NCBI GenBank assembly: GCA_052387735.1 | Contig: JBQTIW010000188.1 | Location: forward strand, 1 to 30,375 | Length of the DNA: 30,375 bases | Reading direction: 5' to 3' | From: RBC101 sp052387735 | Lineage (GTDB): Bacteria > Gemmatimonadota > Gemmatimonadetes > Gemmatimonadales > Gemmatimonadaceae | Shown here: in pieces, positions 7,536 through 15,787 of the stretch | Layout of the letters: every line of letters starts with the position of its first letter | Position numbering within the stretch: position 1 is the first letter of the stretch | Notes under the pieces: generated by a model | The model's database searches: none | The model's input: only the letters and a program-made list of their open reading frames with translations | What the model was told of the DNA's origin: nothing | Position numbers and translations under genes: made by a program

Positions 7536-9197
7536 ATGTCTAACCTGAAGTACCGACTGGGTTTGATCGTGGCGCTCGTGGCCGCGTCGCTCTGGGCGCT
7601 GTTCCCGCGAACTGTCGTTGAACGCGTGAAGCGCGGAGACGGCTTTGTCTATGACACGGTCCGTCGAGTACCGCTGAAACGCGGGCTGGACCTTCAGGGC
7701 GGCATGCATATGTCGCTCGAGGTCGATGAGAGCAAGCAGTCGGTTGCCGACAAGAGCGATGCGCTCGACCGTGCGCTCAAAGTCGTGCGCAGCCGCATCG
7801 ACCAGTTCGGCGTTGCCGAGCCGCTCGTCCAGAAAGTGGGACCGGACCGGATCATCGTCGAGCTGCCCGGGATCGACGATCCCCGACGCGCCGAGGAAGT
7901 GGTGAAGGCGCAGGCATTCCTTCAGTTCCAGATCGTCGACGAGTCTGGTGCGCTCGATCGGGTCTTGCCGCGACTCGACCAGATCGCGCGGGAGAAAGGG
8001 GGAACGCCTGCGGCGTCAGGCACCGGGGCGGTAGTTCCCCCCGCACCGAAGGCGCTGGACCTGTTCACCAAGAAGGACACGGCGACTGCGTCGGACACGA
8101 CAAAAAAGGATAGCAGCGTGGTACCGGGGCTTTCCGCGACGACCGGTGGCCCGGTGACAAAGCTGCTGCAGCAGGGACAGATCCCCGGCGAATACATGGT
8201 CGCCCAGACCGACGTCCCCGCCTTGCAGCGCTACCTCGACATGGGGGAAATAACGAGTGCCCTGCCACCCGGGAAGGAACTGCTGTGGGGCAGTGACACG
8301 ACCTCGGTTGGCGGCGCGCGGTATCGTTCGTTGTACGTCGTCGACGCCAGGCCAATCATCACCGGTGACTACCTCGAGGATGCCAAGCCAAACCAGACGC
8401 CGATCGAGGGCACCATCGTCGAGTTCAGGTTCAGCAACGAGGGCGGGCGCCGTTTCCGGAGTGAAACGGCGAAGCACGTGCAGGACTACATGGCCATCGT
8501 GCTGGATGACAAGGTCATGGGACGTCCACCGGTGATCATCCAGGCCATCGGCGCCCGGGGGCAAATCACCATGGGGCAGGGTCGGGCGCTTCAGGAGGCA
8601 CAGGACCTGGCCCTCGTGCTCCGGGCGGGTTCGTTGCCCGTACCGCTCAAGATCGGCGAGACGCGCACCATCGGCGCGAGCCTCGGAGAGGACGCGATCC
8701 GGCAAGGTCTGTCGGCGGGGGCGCTGGGCATCGCGCTCGTCATCCTCATCATGCTGGTCTACTATCGCTTCTCCGGCTTTCTCGCGGTTGTCGGCCTCCT
8801 GTTCTACTCGCTGACCACGCTGGCCGTTCTGGCAGCGTTCGACGCTGTGCTGACGCTCCCGGGTCTCGCCGGATTCGTGCTGTCCATCGGCATGGCCGTG
8901 GACGCGAACTTCCTGATCTTCGAGCGTATCCGCGAAGAGCTGGAACGCGGCAAGACCGTGCGGACGTCGATTGACGAGGGCTTCAACCACGCGTGGAGCG
9001 CCATCATCGACACGCACGTCACGACTGCGCTGACCGCCGCCATTCTCTACCAGTTCGGAACAGGGCCGGTGCGCGGGTTCGCCGTGGCACTGCTCGCCGG
9101 TATCGGCGCTTCGCTGGTCAGCGCCATCTTCGTGGTCCGCACGCTGTTCATGCTGTGGCTCTCACGCAACCGCTCCACGCAGACGCTGAGCATCTAA
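7536..9197 (+). CDS. secD: Protein translocase subunit SecD
   Basis: SecD works with SecF at the periplasmic side of SecYEG, using the proton gradient to help complete export. The 553-residue product has one N-terminal membrane segment (about 5-25) and the RGLDLQGGMHM motif. A long periplasmic domain follows, with the first P1 half around VVRSRIDQFGVAEPLVQKVG and an Ala/Thr/Lys-rich insertion at about 155-195. The RND-like membrane core lies near the C-terminus, beginning SLGEDAIRQGL, with the AVDANFLIFERIREEL signature. Five further membrane helices are readable. secF starts at the very next base after its stop. Confidence 0.96.
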   Translation: MSNLKYRLGLIVALVAASLWALFPRTVVERVKRGDGFVYDTVRRVPLKRGLDLQGGMHMSLEVDESKQSVADKSDALDRALKVVRSRIDQFGVAEPLVQKVGPDRIIVELPGIDDPRRAEEVVKAQAFLQFQIVDESGALDRVLPRLDQIAREKGGTPAASGTGAVVPPAPKALDLFTKKDTATASDTTKKDSSVVPGLSATTGGPVTKLLQQGQIPGEYMVAQTDVPALQRYLDMGEITSALPPGKELLWGSDTTSVGGARYRSLYVVDARPIITGDYLEDAKPNQTPIEGTIVEFRFSNEGGRRFRSETAKHVQDYMAIVLDDKVMGRPPVIIQAIGARGQITMGQGRALQEAQDLALVLRAGSLPVPLKIGETRTIGASLGEDAIRQGLSAGALGIALVILIMLVYYRFSGFLAVVGLLFYSLTTLAVLAAFDAVLTLPGLAGFVLSIGMAVDANFLIFERIREELERGKTVRTSIDEGFNHAWSAIIDTHVTTALTAAILYQFGTGPVRGFAVALLAGIGASLVSAIFVVRTLFMLWLSRNRSTQTLSI

Positions 9198-10220
9198 ATG
9201 CTGCGCATTCTTCATAACACCAAGATCGATTTCATCCGGCTGTGGAAGCAGGCAGCGATCGGCATTGCGCTCTTCGTCGTTCCCGGCCTGGTTCTCGTGG
9301 CGGCATCCGGTTTCAACTACAGCATCGAGTTCACCGGTGGGACACTGCTGCGTGTCGCGTTCACCCAACCGCCGAACGTGGCGGAAGTGCGTGCGGCCCT
9401 CACGCAGGGCGGGCTCGGCTCGGCGGAAATCGCCACGTTCGGCCAGAACGAGCTCGTCATCCGGGCCCAGGGTACAGCCGAGATGCAGCAGGCTGGAGGT
9501 GCCGAGGCCGTCGGCGCGCGCATTCGGGAGATCCTCACGGCCAAGTACGGAGCGGAAGGCTTTCGTCAGCTCAAGAGCGAGGGAGTGGGACCGCGCATTG
9601 GAGGCGAATTGCGCCAGCAGGCGAGCATCGCCCTCCTCATCTCGTTCGGCTTGACGCTCCTCTACCTCGCCTGGCGGTTCGAGTGGCGATTCTCCATCGC
9701 CGCGGTATTGGCGACCGTGCACGACATCTTTGCCACCCTGGCCTTCATGAAATACATGAACATCGAGATCTCGGTGTTCGTGGTTGGTGCGATTCTGACC
9801 GTCGTCGGGTACTCGATGAACGACAAGGTCGTGGTGTTCGACCGGGTCCGTGAGAACTTGCGCATGTCACGGAAGGAGCCGCTCTATGACCTGCTCAATC
9901 GCTCGGTCAACGAGACACTGCCGCGCACCGTGATGACCGGATCGACCACGCTGGCCTGCCTGCTGGCGCTTCTCATCTTTGGCGGCGAGGTCATCCGTCC
10001 CTTCGCCTGGGTCCTGATCTGGGGCATTCTGGTCGGGACCTTCAGCTCGATTTACGTGGCGTCGCCGTTGCTGTTGTGGATCGAGCGCAAATGGCCTCGC
10101 GCTGTTGTGGACAAGGCGCACGCATCGGCCGCGCGCACGCGCGCTGAATCCGAGGCTGAAACACCCAAGCCAAAGCGGAACAACGTGGCGCAGAAGCCGC
10201 AAGGCGCGGCCAGCCGCTGA
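9198..10220 (+). CDS. secF: Protein translocase subunit SecF
   Basis: SecF is the partner of SecD in the inner membrane. The 340-residue product has an N-terminal membrane helix (about 15-35), then the conserved YSIEFTGGTLLRV start of the periplasmic domain. Five further helices follow around GVGPRIGGELRQQASIALL, YSMNDKVVVFDRVRENLR and the ARRTVMT-like segment (here LPRTVMTGSTTLAC). A basic, Ala/Arg/Lys-rich cytoplasmic tail of about 40 residues ends the protein. The start codon directly abuts the secD stop, so translation is coupled. A strong terminator follows. Confidence 0.96.
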   Translation: MLRILHNTKIDFIRLWKQAAIGIALFVVPGLVLVAASGFNYSIEFTGGTLLRVAFTQPPNVAEVRAALTQGGLGSAEIATFGQNELVIRAQGTAEMQQAGGAEAVGARIREILTAKYGAEGFRQLKSEGVGPRIGGELRQQASIALLISFGLTLLYLAWRFEWRFSIAAVLATVHDIFATLAFMKYMNIEISVFVVGAILTVVGYSMNDKVVVFDRVRENLRMSRKEPLYDLLNRSVNETLPRTVMTGSTTLACLLALLIFGGEVIRPFAWVLIWGILVGTFSSIYVASPLLLWIERKWPRAVVDKAHASAARTRAESEAETPKPKRNNVAQKPQGAASR

Positions 10221-10227
10221 CGCCACC

Positions 10228-10260
10228 ACGACCGCCGCCTCACCGCGGCGGTCGTTGTTT
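10228..10260 (+). terminator. Rho-independent terminator after secF
   Basis: A perfect 10-bp stem (10229-10238 with 10245-10254, CGACCGCCGC and its complement), extended by one A-T pair, closes a six-base loop CTCACC and is followed by TTGTTT. It ends the secDF operon. It finishes only 5 nt before the tatD start codon, so it could also shield or attenuate tatD. Confidence 0.85.
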
Positions 10261-10265
10261 CGCCC

Positions 10266-11057
10266 ATGGCGTACTTCATCGATAGTCACGCGCACCTTGC
10301 CGATCCTGCCTTCGACGCGGACCGTGATGCCGTGATCGAGCGGGCCCGTGCCACCGGGGCCCGGGCGCTGGTGTGTATCGGTGAATCGTTAGGTGCGGCC
10401 GACCGAGCCGCCGGCATCGCCGCCGCCCACCCCCGCTTCGTCTTCTGGACGGCGGGTGTCCATCCGCACGACGCTGCAGGCTTCGACCCCGCGCGCGATC
10501 CGGACGCGATTCGGGACAACGTCGCCCGAGGCGCCGTCGCTGTCGGCGAGTGCGGTCTCGACTATCACTATGATCACTCGCCGCGACCTCTGCAGCGCCG
10601 GGCCTTTGCGGCACAACTCGCCATCGCCAAAGACCTCGACCGGCCGGTCGTCGTTCATACGCGCGAGGCAGCGGACGACACCAGTGCCATGATACGGGAA
10701 GCGGGCCGCGAGGGAGTGCGCGGCGTGCTCCACTGCTTCACGGGCCCATTGGCGCTTGCCGAGGCAGGCATCGAGGCCGGGTGGCACATCTCGTTCAGCG
10801 GTGTGATCACCTTCAGGAAGTGGGCTGACGATGATCTGATTCGCCTCGTTCCGGCCAATCGCGTACTCATCGAGACCGACGCACCGTACCTCGCCCCGGT
10901 GCCGCACCGCGGCAAGCGCAACGAGCCCGCGTACGTGACGCTCACCCTGGCGCATGTGGCGCAAGCTCGTGGTGTCACGGCGGATGAGATGGGACAGCGC
11001 ACGACGGAGAATGCGACCGCGCTGTTTGGTCTGGCGGTGCCACAAGCCCACCCGTAG
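10266..11057 (+). CDS. TatD-family metal-dependent DNase
   Basis: TatD hydrolases are amidohydrolase-fold TIM barrels that act as 3'-5' exonucleases on damaged DNA. The 263-residue product carries all metal ligands: SHAH (His8, His10) at the N-terminus, Glu95 in GECGLDYHY, His131 in VVVHTREA, His156 in LHCFTG and Asp205 in ETDAPYLAP. The family HRGKRNEP loop follows. Length is normal. The ATG lies just after the secF terminator, with no clear ribosome site between them. The specific paralogue (TatD, YcfH/YabD) cannot be settled by eye, though the HRGKRNEP loop is YcfH-like. Confidence 0.93.
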   Translation: MAYFIDSHAHLADPAFDADRDAVIERARATGARALVCIGESLGAADRAAGIAAAHPRFVFWTAGVHPHDAAGFDPARDPDAIRDNVARGAVAVGECGLDYHYDHSPRPLQRRAFAAQLAIAKDLDRPVVVHTREAADDTSAMIREAGREGVRGVLHCFTGPLALAEAGIEAGWHISFSGVITFRKWADDDLIRLVPANRVLIETDAPYLAPVPHRGKRNEPAYVTLTLAHVAQARGVTADEMGQRTTENATALFGLAVPQAHP

Positions 11058-11072
11058 TATCCGCGCCGACCT

Positions 11073-11100
11073 CTCCCGTCTCCCGTCTCTCGTCTCACAC
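11073..11100 (+). repeat. Degenerate 7-bp tandem repeat upstream of fhs
   Basis: Four head-to-tail 7-mers (CTCCCGT, CTCCCGT, CTCTCGT, CTCACAC) fill the space between tatD and fhs and end 2 nt before the fhs ATG. A nearly identical array occurs inside the aldehyde dehydrogenase gene at 24688-24722. Confidence 0.75.
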
Positions 11101-11102
11101 GC

Positions 11103-12776
11103 ATGTCCTTCCCGTCCGACATTGAGATCGCGCAGCAGGCCAGGCTGCGACCCATCGTTGAGGTCGCGGCGGAGCTCGACCTGACGCCGGATGATCTGGA
11201 CCTCTACGGGAAGTACAAGGCCAAGATCCCGATCGAGATCACGCAGCGGCGTACGCGCGGACGGCTCGTGCTCGTGACGGCGATCAATCCTACCGCCGCG
11301 GGGGAAGGGAAGACGACGACGTCGGTGGGGTTGGCCCAGGCGCTGCGGAAGCTTGGCAAGCGCACCGCGTTATGCATTCGCGAGCCTAGCCTTGGGCCCG
11401 TCTTCGGCGTGAAGGGCGGTGCCGCGGGTGGTGGATACTCGCAGGTACTGCCGATGGAGGACATCAACCTCCACTTCACCGGAGACTTCCATGCGATCTC
11501 CTCGGCCCACGCGCTGCTCGCGGCGATGATGGACAATCATCTGCAGCAGGGGAACTCGCTGAATCTCGATCCGCGCCGCATCACCTGGCCGCGCACGATC
11601 GACATGAATGACCGCGCCTTGCGCAAGGCGGTCATCGGGCTTGGTGGGCCCGCCGAGGGCGTCGCGCGCGAAGAACGGTGGGTCATCATTCCCGCCAGCG
11701 AAGTGATGGCGATCGTCGCGTTGTCGACGTCCTTCGCGGATCTCGAGGAACGCCTCGCCCGCATCATCGTGGGCTCGACATATGGAACGGCCCGCAAGCC
11801 GATTCGCGCCGGCGACATCAACTCCGCCGGCGCCATGGCCATGCTGCTCAAGGACGCGATTCGCCCGAACCTCGTGCAGACGCTCGAGGGTGGCCCGGCC
11901 TTTGTGCACGCGGGACCGTTCGGCAACATCGCGCACGGCTGCAACTCGATCCTGGCCACGCGCGCCGGATTGGCGCTGGGCGACATCGTCGTCACCGAGG
12001 CCGGCTTTGGTTCGGATCTGGGCGCCGAAAAGTTCTTCGACATCAAATGCCGCGCCGGGGGATTGAACCCTGAGGCGTCGGTCCTCGTGGCCACCGTGCG
12101 CGCCCTCAAGATGAACGGCGGTGCCAACAAGAAGGATCTCGCACGTGAGGATCTGGGCGCGCTCGAGCGCGGGTTGCCCAACCTCAAGCACCACATCGAG
12201 AACGTGAAGCAGTTCGGCACACCCGTCGTGGTGGCGGTCAACCGCTTCGCCAGCGATAGTGACGCCGAACTGAACCTGGTGGCCGATTGCGCGCGCAGCG
12301 CCGGCGTTCGCGTCGCCCTCAACGAAGTGTTCGCCAGGGGTGGCGCCGGCGGCATCGATCTCGCCCATGAAGTGCTCGCGCTGCTGGCCGAAGGCACGTC
12401 TCGTTATGCGCCGATTTACGAGGTCGACCGCCCCATTCGTGAGAAGGTCGAGACGATCGCCCGCAAGGTCTACGGCGCCGACGGTGCAGACTTCTCCGCG
12501 AAGGCCGAACGGTCGATCGACTATCTCGAGTCGATCGGACTCGGCAGTACGCCCATCTGTATGGCGAAGACGCAGTACTCGTTGACGGACGATCCGACAA
12601 AGCTGGGACGCCCCATGGGGTTCCGCATTACCGTCAACGAGGTGTATCCCGCCGCCGGTGCCGGCTTCGTCGTTGCACAATGCGGCGATATCATGACGAT
12701 GCCGGGATTGCCCAAGGAACCAGCTGCCGAGCGCATGGCCGTAAAGCCCGACGGGTCGATCACCGGACTATTCTAG
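11103..12776 (+). CDS. fhs: Formate-tetrahydrofolate ligase
   Basis: This enzyme makes 10-formyl-tetrahydrofolate from formate, ATP and THF, feeding one-carbon metabolism. The 557-residue product matches family length. It has the ATP-binding loop NPTAAGEGKTTTSVGL (P-loop Gly67-Thr72), then EPSLGPVFGVKGGAAGGGYSQ split across about residues 94-113 and the HFTGDFHAI motif. Conserved NRF and GAGGIDLA-type segments appear in the second half. The start at ATG 11103 fits. It has no obvious Shine-Dalgarno but sits behind a 7-bp repeat array. It probably forms a small group with ridA, 49 bp downstream. Confidence 0.97.
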   Translation: MSFPSDIEIAQQARLRPIVEVAAELDLTPDDLDLYGKYKAKIPIEITQRRTRGRLVLVTAINPTAAGEGKTTTSVGLAQALRKLGKRTALCIREPSLGPVFGVKGGAAGGGYSQVLPMEDINLHFTGDFHAISSAHALLAAMMDNHLQQGNSLNLDPRRITWPRTIDMNDRALRKAVIGLGGPAEGVAREERWVIIPASEVMAIVALSTSFADLEERLARIIVGSTYGTARKPIRAGDINSAGAMAMLLKDAIRPNLVQTLEGGPAFVHAGPFGNIAHGCNSILATRAGLALGDIVVTEAGFGSDLGAEKFFDIKCRAGGLNPEASVLVATVRALKMNGGANKKDLAREDLGALERGLPNLKHHIENVKQFGTPVVVAVNRFASDSDAELNLVADCARSAGVRVALNEVFARGGAGGIDLAHEVLALLAEGTSRYAPIYEVDRPIREKVETIARKVYGADGADFSAKAERSIDYLESIGLGSTPICMAKTQYSLTDDPTKLGRPMGFRITVNEVYPAAGAGFVVAQCGDIMTMPGLPKEPAAERMAVKPDGSITGLF

Positions 12777-12825
12777 AGAGCCCCACGACCGCCAACCGCC
12801 CGCTGTCTCCGCAATCGACTCCACC

Positions 12826-13209
12826 GTGTCCATCACCCACCTGCACACCGACAAGGCCCCCGCGGCTATTGGCCCATACTCGCAAGGCATCGTTGCCGGC
12901 GGGTTTCTCTACACCGCTGGCCAGATCGCGCTCGATCCCGCAACGATGCAGGTGGTTACCGGCGACGTCGTGGCGCAAACCGAGCGCGTGCTGGTCAACC
13001 TGTCCGCGATCCTGGACCGAGCCGGCTGCGCCTGGGGCGACGTGGTCAAGACCACGGTCTACCTCCATGACATGGCGGACTTCCCGCGCGTGAACGAGGT
13101 GTATGCCAAGGCGTTAGGCGACGCGCGTCCAGCGCGCTCCACCGTTCAGGTCTCGGCGCTGCCCCGCGGGGTGTTGGTCGAGATTGACGCGGTAGCGAAG
13201 CTCCCGTGA
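12826..13209 (+). CDS. ridA: RidA-family enamine/imine deaminase
   Basis: RidA hydrolyses reactive 2-aminoacrylate and related enamines from PLP enzymes. The 127-residue product has the family N-terminus (KAPAAIGPYSQGI), a GQIALDP strand and catalytic Arg104 in ARSTVQVSALPRG with Glu119 in LVEIDAVAKLP. GTG at 12826 is the start because conservation begins right after it and no ATG lies close. Normal length and no fusion. Its end is followed by the inverted repeat before selD. Confidence 0.93.
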   Translation: MSITHLHTDKAPAAIGPYSQGIVAGGFLYTAGQIALDPATMQVVTGDVVAQTERVLVNLSAILDRAGCAWGDVVKTTVYLHDMADFPRVNEVYAKALGDARPARSTVQVSALPRGVLVEIDAVAKLP

Positions 13210-13301
13210 GAAGCGGGGAGCTGGGAGAGGAGAGCGGAGCCGCCTGGCCGCCGTATAGCTTCCGTAACGCGTCTCGCTTTCTGCTCCCAGCTCTCCGCTT
13301 C
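13210..13301. repeat. Long inverted repeat directly before selD
   Basis: The 18-nt arms at 13210-13227 (GAAGCGGGGAGCTGGGAG) and 13284-13301 are complementary at 17 of 18 positions, and the exception is a G-U wobble in RNA. The 56-nt loop has no gene. The right arm ends 2 nt before the selD ATG, so in the transcript it would cover the ribosome landing site. There is no T run, so it is not a standard terminator. Confidence 0.8.
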
Positions 13302-13303
13302 CT

Positions 13304-14341
13304 ATGACCGATCAGCGCGCCCAGATCTTCCGGCTCACGCAGTTTGCCCGCTGCGCGGGTTGAGCCGCCAAGATGGGTCCGGGTGACCTGATGAAGGCGC
13401 TGGCGCCGCTTCCCATTCGCGCCGATCCCAACATTCTCGTCGGCCGCGAGACGTTCGACGACGCTGGGATCTACCGCCTGACGAGCGATCTCGCGCTCGT
13501 GCAGACGGTGGACTTCTTCGCGCCCATCGTCGACGACCCCTATGAGTTCGGCCAGGTAGCGGCGGCGAATGCCCTTTCCGACGTGTACGCCATGGGCGGC
13601 GAGCCCGTCACGGCGCTGTCCATCGTTGGCTTTCCAACGGGCAGGCTCCCGTTGGAAGTGCTCACCGAGATCGTGCGTGGTGGTCAGGACAAGGTGCACG
13701 AGGCGGGAGCCGTCCTCATCGGCGGGCACACGATCATCGACGACGAGCTGAAATTCGGCCTGTCGGTGACGGGGCGTGTTCACCCCGACCGCATCCTTAC
13801 CAACAGCGGCGCGGGGCTCGGCGATCAGCTGATCCTGACCAAACCCCTTGGCACCGGGCTTGTCGCCACGGCGGTGAAGCGGGGCGGGGCACGTCCCGAG
13901 CACGAGCGAGCCATGATCGCCAGCATGACCACACTCAATCGCCAGGCAGCACAGGCCGCCGTTGCAATGCAACTGCGGTGTGCCACCGACGTGACCGGCT
14001 TCGGCTTGCTGGGGCATGCGTCGCATATCGCGCGCGGCAGCCGCGTAACACTACGCGTTCGCGTGGAAACACTCCCGCGGCTTCCCGGGGCAACCGAGGC
14101 GGTGCTGGCGGGCATTCGCACCGGAGGCGCGGAACGCAACGACGAGTACCTGGATGCTCTGGTGCGGTGGGGATCGGTCTCGTCCGACACGCGCGCACTG
14201 CTCGTCGATCCTCAGACGTCTGGCGGCCTCCTCCTCGCTTGCCCGGCTGCTCATGTCGACGACTATCTTTCCCGCGTTCCCGGCGCAGTCGTGGTTGGTG
14301 ACGTACGGCCGCGAGGGGAACATCTGATCGAACTGGAGTAG
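13304..14341 (+). CDS. selD: Selenide, water dikinase SelD, selenocysteine-containing (in-frame TGA)
   Basis: SelD makes selenophosphate from selenide and ATP for selenocysteine synthesis. From ATG 13304 the frame meets TGA at 13361-13363 and continues uninterrupted to TAG 14341, giving 345 residues with Sec at position 20. The local sequence CAG-U-AAK matches the family active site (E. coli Cys17 to Lys20, three residues apart), with Lys23 as the conserved lysine. The rest is typical: MGPGDLMKAL, VQTVDFFAPIVDDPYEFGQVA with AANALSDVYAMGG, then GGHTI and DVTGFGLLGHA. A plain gene finder would start at 13373 and lose the active site. The tRNA-Sec gene follows 74 nt later. The second Cys of the E. 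coli GCGCK motif is Ala here. Confidence 0.95.
13361..13399 (+). promoter_or_regulatory. Candidate bacterial SECIS element of selD
   Basis: Immediately after the TGA, the mRNA can fold as a lower stem CGCC/GGCG (13366-13369 with 13396-13399), an internal loop, and an upper stem TGGGTC/GACCTG (13374-13379 with 13385-13390, including two G-U pairs). The apical loop is CGGGT. The loop begins 16 nt past the TGA and holds adjacent G residues, as bacterial SECIS loops recognised by SelB do. Proposed by hand folding only. Confidence 0.55.
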
Positions 14342-14415
14342 AACGACAGCGTTGGGAAACTCGGGCTTCTCGTGCTTCTCGCACTACCCGTGCGTTCGCG
14401 GCGGCCAGTTCGCGG

Positions 14416-14512
14416 GGGAGCGGATGGGGCCTGGTGGCTTCCGTCGTCTTCAAAACGGCTGTGACCCGACCACGTCGGGTCGGGTGGGTTCGATTCCCGC
14501 ACGCTCCCGCCA
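14416..14512 (+). tRNA. selC: tRNA-Sec (anticodon TCA)
   Basis: This 97-nt gene has the hallmarks of bacterial tRNA-Sec. The acceptor stem is GGGAGCG paired with CGCTCCC (an eighth G-A position follows), and GCCA is encoded at the 3' end. The D-stem has six pairs (GGGGCC/GGCTTC) with a tiny TGGT loop. The anticodon loop CTTCAAA sits on a five-pair stem. The variable arm is long and perfectly paired (GACCCGAC/GTCGGGTC), and the T-arm is GTGGG TTCGATT CCCGC. It decodes UGA as selenocysteine and lies next to the Sec-requiring selD. Confidence 0.95.
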
Positions 14513-14563
14513 CCGGATCATCAGCAGCTTCGTCTTCGCCTTGCGGTCGCCTTGAGCCGTCTC

Positions 14564-15241
14564 ATGCCTCACGCCAACTCCAGCTGCACGCGCGCATTTG
14601 GCCTCGTGTGGACATGGTGGTTGTGTGCGCTCGCGTTGTTCATCGGCGGCGCGCCCGCGGCCGCGCAACGGGCGGACTCCGCCCGCGCCGGCCTGCGATC
14701 CCGTCCGGACTCGGCGCAACAGCCTCGTGCGGCAGTGCAGCGTCGCGATTCGCTCGCTCCCCCCATTTCTCCGCGCCGGGCCTTTCTCTACTCGCTGCTC
14801 ATCCCCGGACTCGGCCAGTCGAAGCTCCAAAGGCCGACTGCAGGCGCCGTGTACGTGGCATTCGAGTTCACGGCCATCACGATGCTGGGAAAATCGAAGT
14901 ACGACCTGGCCGTGGCCAAGCGGCGGGCGCGCGATCGGATCGTCAATTCCTACGCCGTCGACTCCGACGGTCGGCCCGTGTTCGATTCGCTCGGTCGTCC
15001 CGTGGTGAAGGACACCGTCCCCAACCGGTACGTGCAGACCGGGACCGATCAGCTGCGGAGCCGCGTCAAGGCGCGGCGGCTGCATTATGAGGATTGGGTG
15101 GCGATGCTTGCCTTCACGCACCTCTTTGCGGGGGCAGACGCATTCGTCTCCGCGCACCTCTGGGACCTACCCCGCCAGGTGGAGGTGCGCGCGCTTCCAT
15201 CGGGCCAGACGGGTGTCGGCGCCCGGATCCCATTTCGTTAG
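14564..15241 (+). CDS. DUF5683-like exported or membrane protein
   Basis: Function unknown. From ATG 14564 the product is 225 residues (TTG 14552 would add four). A hydrophobic segment followed by GAPAAAQ near residue 28-34 looks like a signal peptide. A Ser/Arg/Asp-rich stretch follows, then SPRRAFLYSLLIPGLGQ, the LIPGLGQ pattern I associate with DUF5683, with a further hydrophobic helix (GAVYVAFEFTAITML). A charged central part carries DSDGRPVFDSLGRPV, then a last hydrophobic stretch (WVAMLAFTHLFAGADAF) precedes the end. The family assignment is from memory of the pattern. No ribosome site is clear. The stop codon lies in a CGTTAGG motif. Confidence 0.6.
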   Translation: MPHANSSCTRAFGLVWTWWLCALALFIGGAPAAAQRADSARAGLRSRPDSAQQPRAAVQRRDSLAPPISPRRAFLYSLLIPGLGQSKLQRPTAGAVYVAFEFTAITMLGKSKYDLAVAKRRARDRIVNSYAVDSDGRPVFDSLGRPVVKDTVPNRYVQTGTDQLRSRVKARRLHYEDWVAMLAFTHLFAGADAFVSAHLWDLPRQVEVRALPSGQTGVGARIPFR

Positions 15242-15787
15242 GCGGGAGACCGATGCGAGCCATGCTGTTTCTGCCGTGACGCTCGCGTGCTCACGTCAGG
15301 ACGAGAACGCCGCTGCTGGATCCGACCCGACCGGCGGTGGAGCTTGTGGAGGGGTGCCCGTAGCCTGAACAGCAGGTCGCGATTGCAAGACGGACCTCCG
15401 CGACTGAACGATGACTGTCCGGGAACGAACGATCGCTGTCCGCGAGTGAAGACGGCGGTCCGCAACTGAAATAGGCGCTTCCGCGACGCTGACGACGTCT
15501 GTCCGGCGGGAGACGCGGCCTGGCAGGGCCGCCAGGCCGGGACCACTCGGCCGCTCTCACCCATACCGCCGCAAGTCCCGGCGTTGCGAACTGAGCCAGC
15601 CGACTGCACAATGCCTACCTCGCAAGAACTCACGTCGAGGTGAGCCGCCTTCCCGACTTTCTGCGCCTGATCAGTTGAGATCGCGCAAATTCGCACGGTC
15701 TGGCCTCGCCGACCCGACTCGGGGTTGGCGCAACTACAGCGCCCAAGGTCACGCGAATCGGCGCTGCGGGGGTGGAATCGGCACACG
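15242..15787. other. 546-bp gene-free region
   Basis: No credible gene on either strand. It contains the 21-bp tandem repeat described separately (15391-15513) and GC-rich spacer. A weak promoter-like pair (TTGCGA, 17 bp, CACAAT, about 15583-15611) could serve the downstream exported-protein operon, but it is poor. An antisense frame over the repeats encodes a low-complexity heptad and is probably an artefact of the repeat. Confidence 0.5.
15391..15513. repeat. Degenerate tandem repeat of about 21 bp, six units
   Basis: Six units share a core like GTCCGCGACTGAA. The TCCG cores start at 15397, 15418, 15439, 15459, 15480 and 15502, so spacings are 21, 21, 20, 21 and 22 bp. That is close to two helical turns each. 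Units differ at many bases, which argues against recent duplication and against a CRISPR array (no conserved repeat with unique spacers). Confidence 0.75.

Noticed and set aside
11370..12680. Long minus-strand open frame (436 codons) opposite fhs
   Set aside because: Composition-driven shadow of a well-conserved gene, with Arg/Gly/His-rich sequence and no family match.
13373..14341. SelD starting at ATG 13373, or selD as a pseudogene because of TGA 13361
   Set aside because: That start removes the active-site residue and Gly-rich loop. The TGA is at the Sec/Cys position, and tRNA-Sec lies next door, so recoding explains it better.
14461..14481. Perfect hairpin as a terminator
   Set aside because: It is the long variable arm of tRNA-Sec, and no T run follows.
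15391..15513. CRISPR array
   Set aside because: Units are degenerate at most positions and about 21 bp long with no unique spacers, and no cas genes are near.
15291..15611. Minus-strand small protein with heptad-like repeats
   Set aside because: The apparent protein repeat follows from the 21-bp DNA repeat, unit spacing varies by 20-22 bp, and no start signal supports it.
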